Origin: Sphingobacterium composti
Lineage (GTDB): Bacteria; Bacteroidota; Bacteroidia; Sphingobacteriales; Sphingobacteriaceae
Length of the DNA stretch: 36,586 bases
Assembly: GCF_009829075.1 (NCBI RefSeq)
Contig: NZ_WUQZ01000028.1
Location: forward strand, 1 to 36,586
Direction of reading: 5' to 3'
In this document: positions 23,650 through 31,720 of the stretch, piece after piece
Position numbering within the stretch: the first letter of the stretch is position 1
How the letters are laid out: each line of letters begins with the position of its first letter
The notes under the pieces: generated by a model
Databases searched by the model: none
What the model was told of the DNA's origin: nothing
What the model saw: only the letters and a program-made list of their open reading frames with translations
Translations under genes and position numbers: made by a program

Positions 23650-23690
23650 ACAAAGATTGCATGCTAGACCTCATGTAATCTTTGTTTTTT
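23650..23690 (+). terminator. Intrinsic terminator after tatA
   Basis: Arms ACAAAGATTGCATG and CATGTAATCTTTGT pair with one internal mismatch around an 8-nt loop and end in a T6 run. Confidence 0.88.
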
Positions 23691-23739
23691 GCCTTACTGG
23701 CTAAATATTGCCAACTAGTATCCAAAAAACTAGCACAAT

Positions 23740-25179
23740 ATGAATAAAAAATTATACACCGCATTATTAACCGTTATAATCAGTGTTAATTCATCCAAAG
23801 CGCAAACAATATCTATTGATCCAATGGGCGATGATTACTATACGCAGACATCATTCGCTACTTCTTTGGTCGAACATCGAGAGTTATTGGTCGAACTAGA
23901 TTCTATCCGTAAGCATGTTGACGAAAAGATTGATGTTTCAATCTTGGATGCGAATATTTTGCGTAGGATGAAATCTGTTACGAAGACTATTCCTTTGGAT
24001 TACAATTCGCAGGTTAAGTATTTTATCGATAAATATATTTCGTCGAATTACAAACCTTACATGAGTCGATTGCGTGGGTTGAGTAACCACTATTTTAAAG
24101 TATATAATAAGGTGTTTCAAGAGCTCGGTATACCAGAAGAAGTAAAGTACCTGTCTTTGGTTGAGTCATCACTTAATCCGCATTTGGTGTCTACGTCAGG
24201 GGCAGTTGGGCCTTGGCAATTTATGTACGCAACAGCTCGCGGTTATGATTTGGATATGAATTCGCATATCGACGAGCGAAAAGATATTTACGCTTCGACC
24301 TATGCAGTTTCAAGTTATCTTAAAGCAGCGTATGATCAATTTGATGATTGGTTATTAGCTTTAGCTTCTTATAATTGTGGACGAGGTTGTGTGCAACGTG
24401 CAATAGCAAGATCAGGAATGACAAACCCTACTTTTTGGGAATTATCGCCATTCCTTCCCAAAGAAACTCAAAATTACATACCTAAATTTGTAGCTATGAC
24501 ATATGTCTTGAGTAATGCAGATTATTATGAGATTCCATATGCTCCTACAGAGTTGGATTATGAGACGAAAGTTGTGATGGTGGACAAGGTTGTCGATCTG
24601 AGACATATTGCTCAGGCTGTTAACTTGGAAGTGGAGAATATTAAGCATTTTAATCCTGCCTATAAAAAAACTATTGTTAATGGTTCTGTAGATAAGCCAA
24701 AGCGAATCTTTATACCTATTACTTCACAACTGAATGATAGTTTGCTTTATGTTGCATTGAATGCACCATCTTCAATAAATTTAGTGGTAAATGAAGAGCC
24801 TGAAGCTATGATCGCTGCAAACTCTTCTCAAAAATATAAGGTGCGTAAAGGTGAAAGCTTATCAAGTCTTTCGAAAAAATTTGGAGTTACTGTACAAGAT
24901 TTAAAGGCTTGGAATGGGCTGAGTAATAAGAGTGCATTGGTTGGTAGAACTATAGTTGTTACCAAGCCTATTAGCTCCACATTAGCGAAAAATGTTGCTA
25001 AATCAACCACAAAAACTAATGTTAGCCGTACAGCCTATTATGTCGTTCAAAAGGGAGATTCTTTAGATCGAATTGCAAGGAAATTTCAAGGTAGCTCTGT
25101 CTCCAAGATAAAAGAAGACAATGGATTAAGGAATACAGTTATTAAACCAGGAATGAAATTAAAAATTAGAAAGGGTTAA
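23740..25179 (+). CDS. mltD: Membrane-bound lytic murein transglycosylase D-like protein with two LysM
   Basis: It cleaves the MurNAc-GlcNAc bond of peptidoglycan to form 1,6-anhydro ends. The signal peptide is at 1-21 (SSKA-Q). A helical N-region is followed by the SLT domain (about 120-260): the catalytic glutamate E142 in YLSLVESSLNPHLVSTSGAVG, then GPWQFM, and DWLLALASYNCGRG near 203. Two LysM peptidoglycan-binding modules close the protein, about 365-409 (YKVRKGESLSSLSKKFGVT) and 432-478 (YVVQKGDSLDRIARKF). E. coli MltD has the same plan. There is no lipobox here, so it is probably periplasmic. Its stop codon is inside the stem of a convergent terminator. Confidence 0.95.
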   Translation: MNKKLYTALLTVIISVNSSKAQTISIDPMGDDYYTQTSFATSLVEHRELLVELDSIRKHVDEKIDVSILDANILRRMKSVTKTIPLDYNSQVKYFIDKYISSNYKPYMSRLRGLSNHYFKVYNKVFQELGIPEEVKYLSLVESSLNPHLVSTSGAVGPWQFMYATARGYDLDMNSHIDERKDIYASTYAVSSYLKAAYDQFDDWLLALASYNCGRGCVQRAIARSGMTNPTFWELSPFLPKETQNYIPKFVAMTYVLSNADYYEIPYAPTELDYETKVVMVDKVVDLRHIAQAVNLEVENIKHFNPAYKKTIVNGSVDKPKRIFIPITSQLNDSLLYVALNAPSSINLVVNEEPEAMIAANSSQKYKVRKGESLSSLSKKFGVTVQDLKAWNGLSNKSALVGRTIVVTKPISSTLAKNVAKSTTKTNVSRTAYYVVQKGDSLDRIARKFQGSSVSKIKEDNGLRNTVIKPGMKLKIRKG

Positions 25180-25208
25180 TCAATTAGATTAACTCTTTCT
25201 GATTTTTT
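25168..25208. terminator. Convergent terminator overlapping the mltD stop
   Basis: Arms at 25168-25181 (starts AGAAAG, ends TTAATC) and 25187-25200 pair over 14 positions with one G-T, around an AATTA loop, then GATTTTTT. The mltD TAA at 25177-25179 lies in the 5' arm. The T-run reaches into the stop of the minus-strand phosphoribosyltransferase gene, so the element serves both genes. Confidence 0.85.
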
Positions 25209-25722
25209 ATGCTAACCAAGCAGCGTCTTCTTGATTATCCACTTCATCTAAATATACTTCAACATTTTCTTTAAGAATAGTTGAAAGTTTTTGACCGTAA
25301 AAATCACTGTTCACAGGAAATTGGTGGTGACTTCTATCTATAAGGACTGCTGTGCGCATTTTTTTTAATGGCACATTGATAAAAGCTCCCAACGCATAAG
25401 CTAAAGTTCTACCACTATTCAACACATCATCTACCACTACGACAGCCTTATTGTTTGCAGTTTCGACAGGCAAATCTGTAGAAGCTTCCAACGACCTTTT
25501 ATTCTTATTGATAGTTACTTTGATAAGTTCAATTTCTTTATCAGGAGCGAAGCCTTTAAGTATTTTTTGTAGTCGTTGAGCAAACACATATCCTCTATCT
25601 GCGATTCCGACTAGTACAATATGGCTTTCGTCAAAATTATCTTCCAAGATTTGATAAGCTATACGCTTAGACTTTTGAAGGATTTGTTCTTTATTTAATA
25701 TTAAGGTTCTTTTTGCTGACAT
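25207..25722 (-). CDS. PyrR-like phosphoribosyltransferase family protein
   Basis: The 171-residue protein has the type I phosphoribosyltransferase fold. The PRPP-binding motif VVVVDDVLNSGRT is at about 94-106, with ILVGIADRGYVFAQRL-like hood and flexible-loop regions (about 34-80). PyrR proteins regulate pyrimidine genes through mRNA and may have uracil phosphoribosyltransferase activity. In Bacteroidota the role of such stand-alone copies is unclear, and no pyr gene is nearby. The frame opens 57 nt further upstream, but a consensus promoter (-7 at 25742-25749) lies within that extension. The ATG at 25720-25722 (MSAKRTLILNKEQ) is therefore the likely start. Confidence 0.85.
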   Translation of the reverse strand: MSAKRTLILNKEQILQKSKRIAYQILEDNFDESHIVLVGIADRGYVFAQRLQKILKGFAPDKEIELIKVTINKNKRSLEASTDLPVETANNKAVVVVDDVLNSGRTLAYALGAFINVPLKKMRTAVLIDRSHHQFPVNSDFYGQKLSTILKENVEVYLDEVDNQEDAAWLA

Positions 25723-25741
25723 ATATTCCAATCTAATAGCA

Positions 25742-25769
25742 CAAAAATAAATAAAAAGTCCGAATGCAA
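25742..25769 (-). promoter_or_regulatory. Promoter of the PyrR-like gene
   Basis: On the minus strand a -33 TTG (25767-25769) is followed 17 nt later by TATTTTTG (25742-25749), both matching the Bacteroidota consensus. Transcription would start about 10-15 nt before the ATG at 25722. The -33 element and spacer overlap the terminator of the upstream gene. Confidence 0.7.
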
Positions 25770-25788
25770 GGTTACACATTCGGACTTT
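25752..25788 (-). terminator. Terminator of the NlpC/P60 gene
   Basis: A 12-bp perfect stem (AAAGTCCGAATG at 25755-25766 with CATTCGGACTTT at 25777-25788) has a 10-nt loop. On the minus strand the stem ends in CTTTTTATTT. It begins 22 nt past the stop codon of the hydrolase. Confidence 0.85.
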
Positions 25789-25810
25789 CTAATATAGTTA
25801 ATTTTATCTA

Positions 25811-26377
25811 TTAATTATCTGTTTTAAGTATTGAAGCATCTGCTGTCATTGTTTGCGAATCATCTGCTTTTGGACGACCTCCGTTATAGTAATAACGCTT
25901 CCAATAGGCTTCGTTAAGATTGCTCACCATGACTCCTTTACTCGATGATGCATGCGCAAATTTATCATCACCTAAATACACACCCACATGCGTGATATTT
26001 TTGCTTCTGATTTTGAAAAATACCAAATCTCCGGCTTGTAAATCTTTACGGGTAACAGGTGTTACATTAGCATACTGATTTCTGCTATTAAACCCTATGG
26101 TCGTATTAAATACATTTTCGTAAACTGCAAGTGAGAATTTAGAACAATCGATTCCTCTTTTAGTATCGCCACCCAATCTATAAGGCGTACCTAACCAATC
26201 ATAAACAAACTGATAGAGTTTAGTGTTTGTAGTAGCATTTACTGCTACACCCATGATTTGTGAGAAATACTCTTTTGCAAGGTTGTCTTGCTCATTGTTC
26301 TTTTTGGTAGTTTGTGCTTGCGACACTAGACAAAAGCCTATAAATAGCACTGACGCTATTAGTTTTTTTGTGTTCAT
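25811..26377 (-). CDS. Exported NlpC/P60 peptidoglycan hydrolase
   Basis: The 188-residue protein has a signal peptide (1-21, LVSQA-Q) and a C-terminal NlpC/P60 domain (about 52-165). The catalytic cysteine is C78 in RGIDCSKFSLAVY. The catalytic histidine is H130 in ITHVGVYLGDDKFAHAS, and H142 is a plausible third residue. The family cleaves D-Glu-diaminopimelate bonds in stem peptides; Spr/MepS-type enzymes of this size act as DD- or LD-endopeptidases in wall growth. The frame opens 93 nt further upstream, but the ATG at 26375-26377 places the signal peptide at the N-terminus and is preferred. A dedicated terminator follows. Confidence 0.93.
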   Translation of the reverse strand: MNTKKLIASVLFIGFCLVSQAQTTKKNNEQDNLAKEYFSQIMGVAVNATTNTKLYQFVYDWLGTPYRLGGDTKRGIDCSKFSLAVYENVFNTTIGFNSRNQYANVTPVTRKDLQAGDLVFFKIRSKNITHVGVYLGDDKFAHASSSKGVMVSNLNEAYWKRYYYNGGRPKADDSQTMTADASILKTDN

Positions 26378-26601
26378 TAAATCGCTTTTTTTATTTACAA
26401 CTTTCCTAATTACTACTCTTTTCCAAGGAGCAGATATTACGAAGATAATAGATACATTCTTACAAACCAAACAAATTAAAGTATTTTTAACAGTTTCTTA
26501 ACATTTTTTAAGACATAAGTACCTGTTCAGACGTATAAATACGGTATACATCATACGCAATTTGTTTGTTGAAGGAGTTTTTGTGATTTTTTTAAAATAA
26601 A
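26378..26601. other. Divergent intergenic region upstream of the threonine operon
   Basis: Together with the thr leader this gap is about 450 nt. The leftmost 220 nt are AT-rich and should hold the leftward promoter of the NlpC/P60 gene. TATCTTCG on the minus strand near 26430 is only a near match to TAnnTTTG. I see no gene, tRNA or long repeat in it. Confidence 0.3.
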
Positions 26602-26634
26602 TTTGAATTTAATATCAAAATAATTCTATCTTAG
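26602..26634 (+). promoter_or_regulatory. Promoter of the threonine operon
   Basis: TTTG at 26602-26605 (-33) and TATCTTAG at 26627-26634 (one base off TAnnTTTG) are 21 nt apart. The start would be near 26641, about 11 nt before the leader-peptide ATG. Confidence 0.55.
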
Positions 26635-26651
26635 TCGCAGAATTAAAAAAT

Positions 26652-26720
26652 ATGAAATTTAATAACTCAATTATTTCTACAATTATTATTACTACGGGAA
26701 TACAATCTCGGAGGAAGTAA
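26652..26720 (+). CDS. thrL: Threonine operon leader peptide (attenuator)
   Basis: A 22-codon ORF begins MKFNNSIIST and continues IIITTGIQSRRK. Nine of the 22 residues are Ile (6) or Thr (3), concentrated in residues 7-17. This is the composition of the E. coli thrL peptide, whose operon responds to Thr and Ile. The ORF lies directly upstream of an intrinsic terminator and thrA. Its last codons (26708-26717, TCGGAGGAAG) are exactly complementary to the 5' arm side of that terminator. Slow translation of Ile/Thr codons would therefore expose an antiterminator segment. The peptide is a sensor, not a functional product. The gene identity is inferred from position and content. Confidence 0.85.
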   Translation: MKFNNSIISTIIITTGIQSRRK

Positions 26721-26785
26721 CTTGTGTGTACAATTGAGTGTAAATATAAAGAAGCCTTCCTCCGAATAAGAGGAAGGCTTTTTTT
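26708..26785 (+). promoter_or_regulatory. thr attenuator: antiterminator and intrinsic terminator
   Basis: The terminator has an 11-bp perfect stem (AAGCCTTCCTC at 26752-26762 with GAGGAAGGCTT at 26770-26780), a 7-nt loop and T7. The competing segment TCGGAGGAAG (26708-26717), at the end of the leader ORF, is a perfect 10-nt complement of CTTCCTCCGA (26756-26765). The two pairings are mutually exclusive. A ribosome at the leader stop codon (26718-26720) would cover the upstream segment and let the terminator form. A ribosome held on the Thr codons at 26691-26696 would leave it free. The thrA ATG is 44 nt past the T-run. Confidence 0.85.
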
Positions 26786-26828
26786 GTTACTAACGTTATA
26801 ACAAACTAAACTAGATAAATTAAAACCA

Positions 26829-29279
26829 ATGAAAGTTCTAAAATTTGGAGGAACATCTGTAGGAACAGTACAAAGTATCAAATCTGTATTAGAGATTGTG
26901 AAATCTTCTTATGAAAAAGGAGAGAAGCCGTTAGTAGTCTTGTCAGCAATGTCTGGGGTTACTAACTTATTAACAGCTATGGCTGAAAATGCCGCAGAAC
27001 GCAAATCTTTTACAGAGGATATTAAATTATTAGAAGAGAAGCATTTTGAAGTAGTAAAACAACTTATTGCTATTAAGTATCAAAATCCAGTTTTCACCAA
27101 ATTGAAATTGATGCTTAATGAATTGGAAGAGATTTTACAAGGCGTATATGCGTTGAAAGAATTGAGCTTGCAAAGTAAAGATTTGATTGTTTCTTTTGGT
27201 GAGCGTTTCTCGAATTATATGGTTTCCAAAATTATGGAGCAATATATTCCTGAAGCTATTTATGTAGATGCTTCGCATTATATCAAAACCAATTCGAATT
27301 TTGGAAATGCACAAGTGAATGAGGAGTTGACGTCGTCATTGATTAATTCACTTAACCATTCTCATGCGGATAAGCTGATGTTTGTAACAGGTTTCATTGG
27401 TTCAAATGAAGCTGGTCGTGTGACGACATTAGGTCGTGGTGGATCGGATTATACAGCCGCGATATTTGGCTCTGTGTTGAATGCTTCGGTAATCGAAATA
27501 TGGACAGATGTAAATGGTATGTTGACAGCTGACCCACGTATCGTGAAAAAAGCGTTCTCATTGCCGGTATTGTCGTATACAGAAGCCATGGAATTGTCTT
27601 ATTTCGGTGCGAAAGTAATCTATCCACCAACTATGATTCCTGCGTTTTTAAAACGTATTCCAATTGCTATTCGTAATACTTTTGAACCCGAATTTCCTGG
27701 CACGATTATTCAATTTGAGTCGGATTGTACACAATATCCTATTAAAGGTATTTCATCTATTTCTGATATCTCGATTATCAACCTTTCTGGGTCGGGTATG
27801 ATTGGCAAATCTGGTTTCTCAGGACGTTTATTTACGTTATTGGCTCGTGAGCTAATCAACGTCGTATTGATTACGCAATCTTCCTCAGAGCACAGTATAA
27901 CCTTCGCTGTAAATCCTAGCGATGCGGAAAGAGCGTTGAAACTTATTTCTACAGAATTTGAGTTGGAATTGGAAGCCAATAAATTGGTTATGCCAGAGGT
28001 AGAGCAAAATCTTTCGGTATTGGCGATAGTTGGTGAAAATATGAAGCGTACACCAGGCATGTCAGGACGTTTGTTCGCTGCTTTGGGACGTAATGGTATC
28101 AACGTACGTGCGATAGCGCAAGGTTCTTCGGAATTCAATATTTCGGTTATCATCTCTAAAGATGATTTGGCTAAAGCGTTGAACGCCGTACATGATGCTT
28201 TCTTTGCTGAATTGAAAAAGACCTTACACGTATTCAATTTAGGTACTGGTAATATTGGCTCTACATTATTTAAGCAATTGGCTGAGCAGCATGATTTCTT
28301 ATCCGAGCAAAATGATTTGGAGATAAAGGTTGTTGGTATTGCCAACTCACGCAAGATGTTATTTGATGCCAATGGTATCGATTTGGATTCGTGGACTGAA
28401 AACTTGAATGAAAATGGTCAAGTGGCAGATTTGTCCCATTTTGTGGAAATCATGAAAAGCATGAATTTGCCAAATGCAGTATTTATCGATAATACAGCAA
28501 GTAAGTTGCCGGCTACCTACTATGTAGACATTTTCAAATCGAATATCTCTATTGTTACATGTAATAAGATTGCGAATTCTGGTGAATATGCTAATTACAA
28601 ACTGTTACGGGATACAGCACGTAAGCATGGTGTAGATTTCTTCTACGAAACAAATGTAGGAGCGGGATTGCCAATCGTTCGCGTATTGAAAGATTTGATG
28701 CTAAGTGGTGATAGAATTTTGAAAATCGAGGCTATTCTTTCGGGGACGATTTCTTATATCTTCAACAATTTTGTAGGGGACGCTTCATTCTACGATGTCG
28801 TGAAAAATGCACAGGCGTTAGGTTATACGGAGCCAGACCCTCGTGATGATTTGGGTGGAGTAGATTTCATGCGTAAGATGCTAATATTAGCTCGTGATGC
28901 TGGCCATGTGATTGAAGCTTCGGACGTGGATTTGGGTGCTATCTTGCCAGAATCATGTTTGAAGGCAGCTTCAGTAGATGAATTCTATACTGAATTATTA
29001 AAAGCTGACCAATATTTCAATGAATTGAAAGAAAGGGCTGCCGCAGAAAATAAAGTTATCCGTTACATTGGTAAATTAGAACATGGAAAAGTAGCTATTT
29101 CAATGCAAATGGTTGATGAAACACATCCATTCTATGCCTTGTCAGGTAGTGATAATATAATCTCATTCACAACGGAACGTTACAAAGAGCGTCCATTGGT
29201 CGTAAAAGGTCCTGGAGCAGGTGCAGAAGTGACTGCTGGAGGTGTATTTGCGGATTTGGTGAATGTTGGAGCAAAATAA
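26829..29279 (+). CDS. thrA: Bifunctional aspartate kinase / homoserine dehydrogenase
   Basis: The 816-residue fusion catalyses the first and third steps from aspartate to threonine. Residues 1-300 are the kinase: KFGGTSVGT at 5-13, VSFGERFSNYM near 124 and TLGRGGSDYTA near 200. Two ACT-type regulatory modules follow (about 315-460), with SGRLFTLLARELINVVLITQSSSEHSI and SGRLFAALGRNGINVRAIAQGSSE. The tandem repeats are the expected site of Thr feedback. Residues 465-816 are homoserine dehydrogenase: FNLGTGNIGSTL at the NAD(P) loop, then FYETNVGAGLPIV, SGTISYIFNNF and GYTEPDPRDDLGGVDFMRKMLILAR. It is first in thrABC, behind the attenuator. Confidence 0.97.
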   Translation: MKVLKFGGTSVGTVQSIKSVLEIVKSSYEKGEKPLVVLSAMSGVTNLLTAMAENAAERKSFTEDIKLLEEKHFEVVKQLIAIKYQNPVFTKLKLMLNELEEILQGVYALKELSLQSKDLIVSFGERFSNYMVSKIMEQYIPEAIYVDASHYIKTNSNFGNAQVNEELTSSLINSLNHSHADKLMFVTGFIGSNEAGRVTTLGRGGSDYTAAIFGSVLNASVIEIWTDVNGMLTADPRIVKKAFSLPVLSYTEAMELSYFGAKVIYPPTMIPAFLKRIPIAIRNTFEPEFPGTIIQFESDCTQYPIKGISSISDISIINLSGSGMIGKSGFSGRLFTLLARELINVVLITQSSSEHSITFAVNPSDAERALKLISTEFELELEANKLVMPEVEQNLSVLAIVGENMKRTPGMSGRLFAALGRNGINVRAIAQGSSEFNISVIISKDDLAKALNAVHDAFFAELKKTLHVFNLGTGNIGSTLFKQLAEQHDFLSEQNDLEIKVVGIANSRKMLFDANGIDLDSWTENLNENGQVADLSHFVEIMKSMNLPNAVFIDNTASKLPATYYVDIFKSNISIVTCNKIANSGEYANYKLLRDTARKHGVDFFYETNVGAGLPIVRVLKDLMLSGDRILKIEAILSGTISYIFNNFVGDASFYDVVKNAQALGYTEPDPRDDLGGVDFMRKMLILARDAGHVIEASDVDLGAILPESCLKAASVDEFYTELLKADQYFNELKERAAAENKVIRYIGKLEHGKVAISMQMVDETHPFYALSGSDNIISFTTERYKERPLVVKGPGAGAEVTAGGVFADLVNVGAK

Positions 29280-29302
29280 TTTTAAGATAAAAAACGGATA
29301 AT

Positions 29303-30301
29303 ATGCCTGTTTCTCAAAATAATCTAAAGGAAAAGAAAATAGATTTTAATGCCATTTTGGACAAAGTACGTGTCTTTGCGCCGGCTACAGTGGCTAACAT
29401 GATATGTGGTTTCGATATATTGGGGTTTGCGGTAGATGAGCCTGGTGACGAAGTCAAAATGTATCGTGTTGCTGAACCAGGAGTACGCATTCGCTCGATT
29501 GTTGGTGATGGTGGAAGATTGCCTTTGGATGCTGATAGAAATACTGTTAGTGCGTGTGTCAAGATGCTTTTGAATGATTTGGGTATTCTTCAAGATATTG
29601 GTGTAGAGATTGAATTAATTAAGCACATGCCAATTGGGTCTGGCTTGGGGTCAAGTTCAGCAAGTACAGTGGCAGGTCTTTTCGCTATCAATGCTATATT
29701 AGGAAATCCATTGACTAAAGATGATTTGATGCCTTACTGTGTGGAGGGAGAAAGGTTAGCTTGTGGTCATGGTCATGCAGATAATGTTGCTCCAGCTTTG
29801 ATAGGTGGGATTACCTTAGTTCGTGGCGGTTCGGATTTGGATATTGTGAAGATTCCAGTACCTAAGGAATTGTATGCAGGTATTGTATTCCCACAAGTTG
29901 ATGTCCCTACGCGTGATGCACGTCAGTTAATCAAGGAGAAAGTTCTATTAAAAGATGCGGTAACGCAATGGGGAAATATTGCAGGTCTGGTCGCTGGTTT
30001 ATTCCAAGAAGATTATGAACTTATCAGCAGAAGCATGCATGATGTGATTATTGAGCCTTCTCGTGCGATTTTAATACCTGAATTTTATGCGATGAAAGAA
30101 ATTGCGTTGTCTAATGGTGCATTGAGCTTCGGAATTTCGGGGTCTGGACCATCAGTTGTCGCGGTATCTAAAGGTCGAGAAGTAGCAGAATTGGTTACAA
30201 CTAAAATTCAAGAACATCTTACTGCAAGCGGTATTGAAAGTTTCAAATATGTGTCTCCTGTAAATGTAGAAGGTCCGAAAGTATTATCCTTTAATGACTA
30301 A
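29303..30301 (+). CDS. thrB: Homoserine kinase
   Basis: This 332-residue GHMP kinase phosphorylates L-homoserine for ThrC. Motif 1 is VRVFAPATVANMICGFDILGFA (about 22-43). The ATP-binding glycine/serine loop is PIGSGLGSSSAS (110-122), and motif 3 is LSFGISGSGPSVVAV (about 274). The block GHADNVAPALIGGI is also typical. The first 20 residues (SQNNLKEKKIDFNAILDK) extend beyond the usual start, but no better start codon lies before motif 1. It lies 23 nt after thrA and 6 nt before thrC. Confidence 0.96.
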   Translation: MPVSQNNLKEKKIDFNAILDKVRVFAPATVANMICGFDILGFAVDEPGDEVKMYRVAEPGVRIRSIVGDGGRLPLDADRNTVSACVKMLLNDLGILQDIGVEIELIKHMPIGSGLGSSSASTVAGLFAINAILGNPLTKDDLMPYCVEGERLACGHGHADNVAPALIGGITLVRGGSDLDIVKIPVPKELYAGIVFPQVDVPTRDARQLIKEKVLLKDAVTQWGNIAGLVAGLFQEDYELISRSMHDVIIEPSRAILIPEFYAMKEIALSNGALSFGISGSGPSVVAVSKGREVAELVTTKIQEHLTASGIESFKYVSPVNVEGPKVLSFND

Positions 30302-30307
30302 TAAAAT

Positions 30308-31615
30308 ATGAAATTATATAGTACAAATAATAAAGATTTACGTGTATCCTTTCAGGATGCGGTTTTTAATTCTTTACCTCAAGATAAAGGGCTTTACATG
30401 CCAGAGGTCATCCCAACGTTAGCCCCTTTGTTTATAAAAAATATTCAACAATTCTCTTTACAAGAAATTGCTTTGACAGTATCGTCGGCTTTAATCGGAG
30501 ACGACATTCCAAAAGAAGATTTAAAGAAAATCGTCGAAGATGCCATTAATTTTGATGCACCAGTCAAATTGTTGGATGCAGAAACGGGGGTATTAGAATT
30601 ATTCCATGGGCCGTCATATGCTTTCAAAGATTTTGGAGCACGTTTTATGAGTCGTGTGATGGGGTATTTTTCTAAAGATGGCGATAAATTATTGGATGTG
30701 CTGGTTGCTACTTCGGGTGATACAGGCGGTGCAGTTGCATCGGGTTTCTTAGGCGTAGAAGGTACGCGTGTGACAATTTTATACCCTAAAGGAAAAGTAT
30801 CGAAAGTTCAAGAAGAGCAATTGACGACAAATGGGCAAAATATTCGCGCTTTGGAAGTGGATGGTACGTTTGATGATTGCCAAGCATTAGTGAAACAAGC
30901 GTTCAATGATGATGAATTAAATTCTGAGTTGCGATTAACTTCTGCTAATTCTATCAATATCGCACGTTTAATTCCTCAAACTTTTTATTACTTCTGGGCG
31001 TATGCGCAATTAAAAGCACAAGGACAAGATGAAGTGGTTTTCACAGTTCCTAGTGGTAATTTCGGAAATATTGGAGCAGGCTTGTTGGCATATAAAATGG
31101 GGTTGCCCGTGAAACATTTTGTTGCAGGTACGAATGTAAATGATACGGTTCCTCGATTCTTGACTTCAGGAGCTTACGAACCAAAACCTTCTGTTCAGAC
31201 ATTAGCGAATGCTATGGATGTTGGTAATCCGAGTAATTGGGTTCGTATTCAAGATATGTTTGATAATGAATTGGATAAATTGAGAGGTATTATTTCTTCA
31301 TACACTTACGATGATGCAGAAACAAAGTTGGCTATGCGTGAGTTGTTCGAAAAATACAATTACGTAGCTTGTCCACATACAGCAATTGCTTATTTAGCGG
31401 CGAAAGCTTACAAAGCAGAAAATCTGGGAGAATATGCTTCTGTATTTTTGTCTACGGCGCATCCATGCAAGTTTCCTGAAGGAATAGATGCAGATATTTT
31501 TGAGAAAGTATCGTATCCTACTGGAGCTGAAGAGTTAGCTGGTAAACCAAAATTAGCTGAGCCTTTAGCTGTAAGTTACGATGATTTTAAAGCTTATTTA
31601 TTGGAGAATAAGTAA
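30308..31615 (+). CDS. thrC: Threonine synthase
   Basis: This PLP enzyme converts O-phosphohomoserine to threonine. The N-terminal motif is MKLYSTNNKDLRVSFQDAV, followed by the PLP lysine K107 in FHGPSYAFKDFGARF. Further blocks are VLVATSGDTGGAVASGF near 136, VTILYPKGKVSKVQEEQL, and SANSINIARLIPQTFYYFWAY near 216. FTVPSGNFGNIGAGLLAYKMGLPV near 247 is the phosphate-binding loop. At 435 residues it is the shorter, bacterial form without the N-terminal S-adenosylmethionine domain of plants. It is the last operon gene and is followed by a hairpin. Confidence 0.97.
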   Translation: MKLYSTNNKDLRVSFQDAVFNSLPQDKGLYMPEVIPTLAPLFIKNIQQFSLQEIALTVSSALIGDDIPKEDLKKIVEDAINFDAPVKLLDAETGVLELFHGPSYAFKDFGARFMSRVMGYFSKDGDKLLDVLVATSGDTGGAVASGFLGVEGTRVTILYPKGKVSKVQEEQLTTNGQNIRALEVDGTFDDCQALVKQAFNDDELNSELRLTSANSINIARLIPQTFYYFWAYAQLKAQGQDEVVFTVPSGNFGNIGAGLLAYKMGLPVKHFVAGTNVNDTVPRFLTSGAYEPKPSVQTLANAMDVGNPSNWVRIQDMFDNELDKLRGIISSYTYDDAETKLAMRELFEKYNYVACPHTAIAYLAAKAYKAENLGEYASVFLSTAHPCKFPEGIDADIFEKVSYPTGAEELAGKPKLAEPLAVSYDDFKAYLLENK

Positions 31616-31641
31616 CTATATTTCAATTTGAAGATCTATGT

Positions 31642-31680
31642 GAGGATTTTTTAGTTTTCTAAAAAATCCTCTCTTATTTA
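31642..31680 (+). terminator. Terminator of the thr operon
   Basis: A 13-bp perfect stem (GAGGATTTTTTAG at 31642-31654 with CTAAAAAATCCTC at 31659-31671) with a TTTT loop starts 27 nt after the thrC stop. The following TCTTATTTATT is only a moderate U-tract. Confidence 0.75.
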
Positions 31681-31720
31681 TTAGATTTGAGGATCCTTAC
31701 ATAACCTAATATTAATAACT

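Noticed and set aside
25723..25779. N-terminal extension of the PyrR-like ORF
   Set aside because: The extra 19 codons contain the promoter -7 element, and the phosphoribosyltransferase domain starts at the internal ATG.
26378..26470. N-terminal extension of the NlpC/P60 ORF
   Set aside because: A normal signal peptide begins at the ATG at 26377; the longer form would bury it behind 31 residues of no known type.
26641..26785. Riboswitch upstream of thrA
   Set aside because: The region is too short and has no aptamer-like multi-stem fold. The Ile/Thr-rich ORF with a competing complement explains the terminator fully.
27710..28372. 220-codon ORF antisense to thrA
   Set aside because: It is a shadow of the thrA reading frame: its residues mirror the ACT-domain codons and it has no start signals. 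thrA is unmistakable on the other strand.
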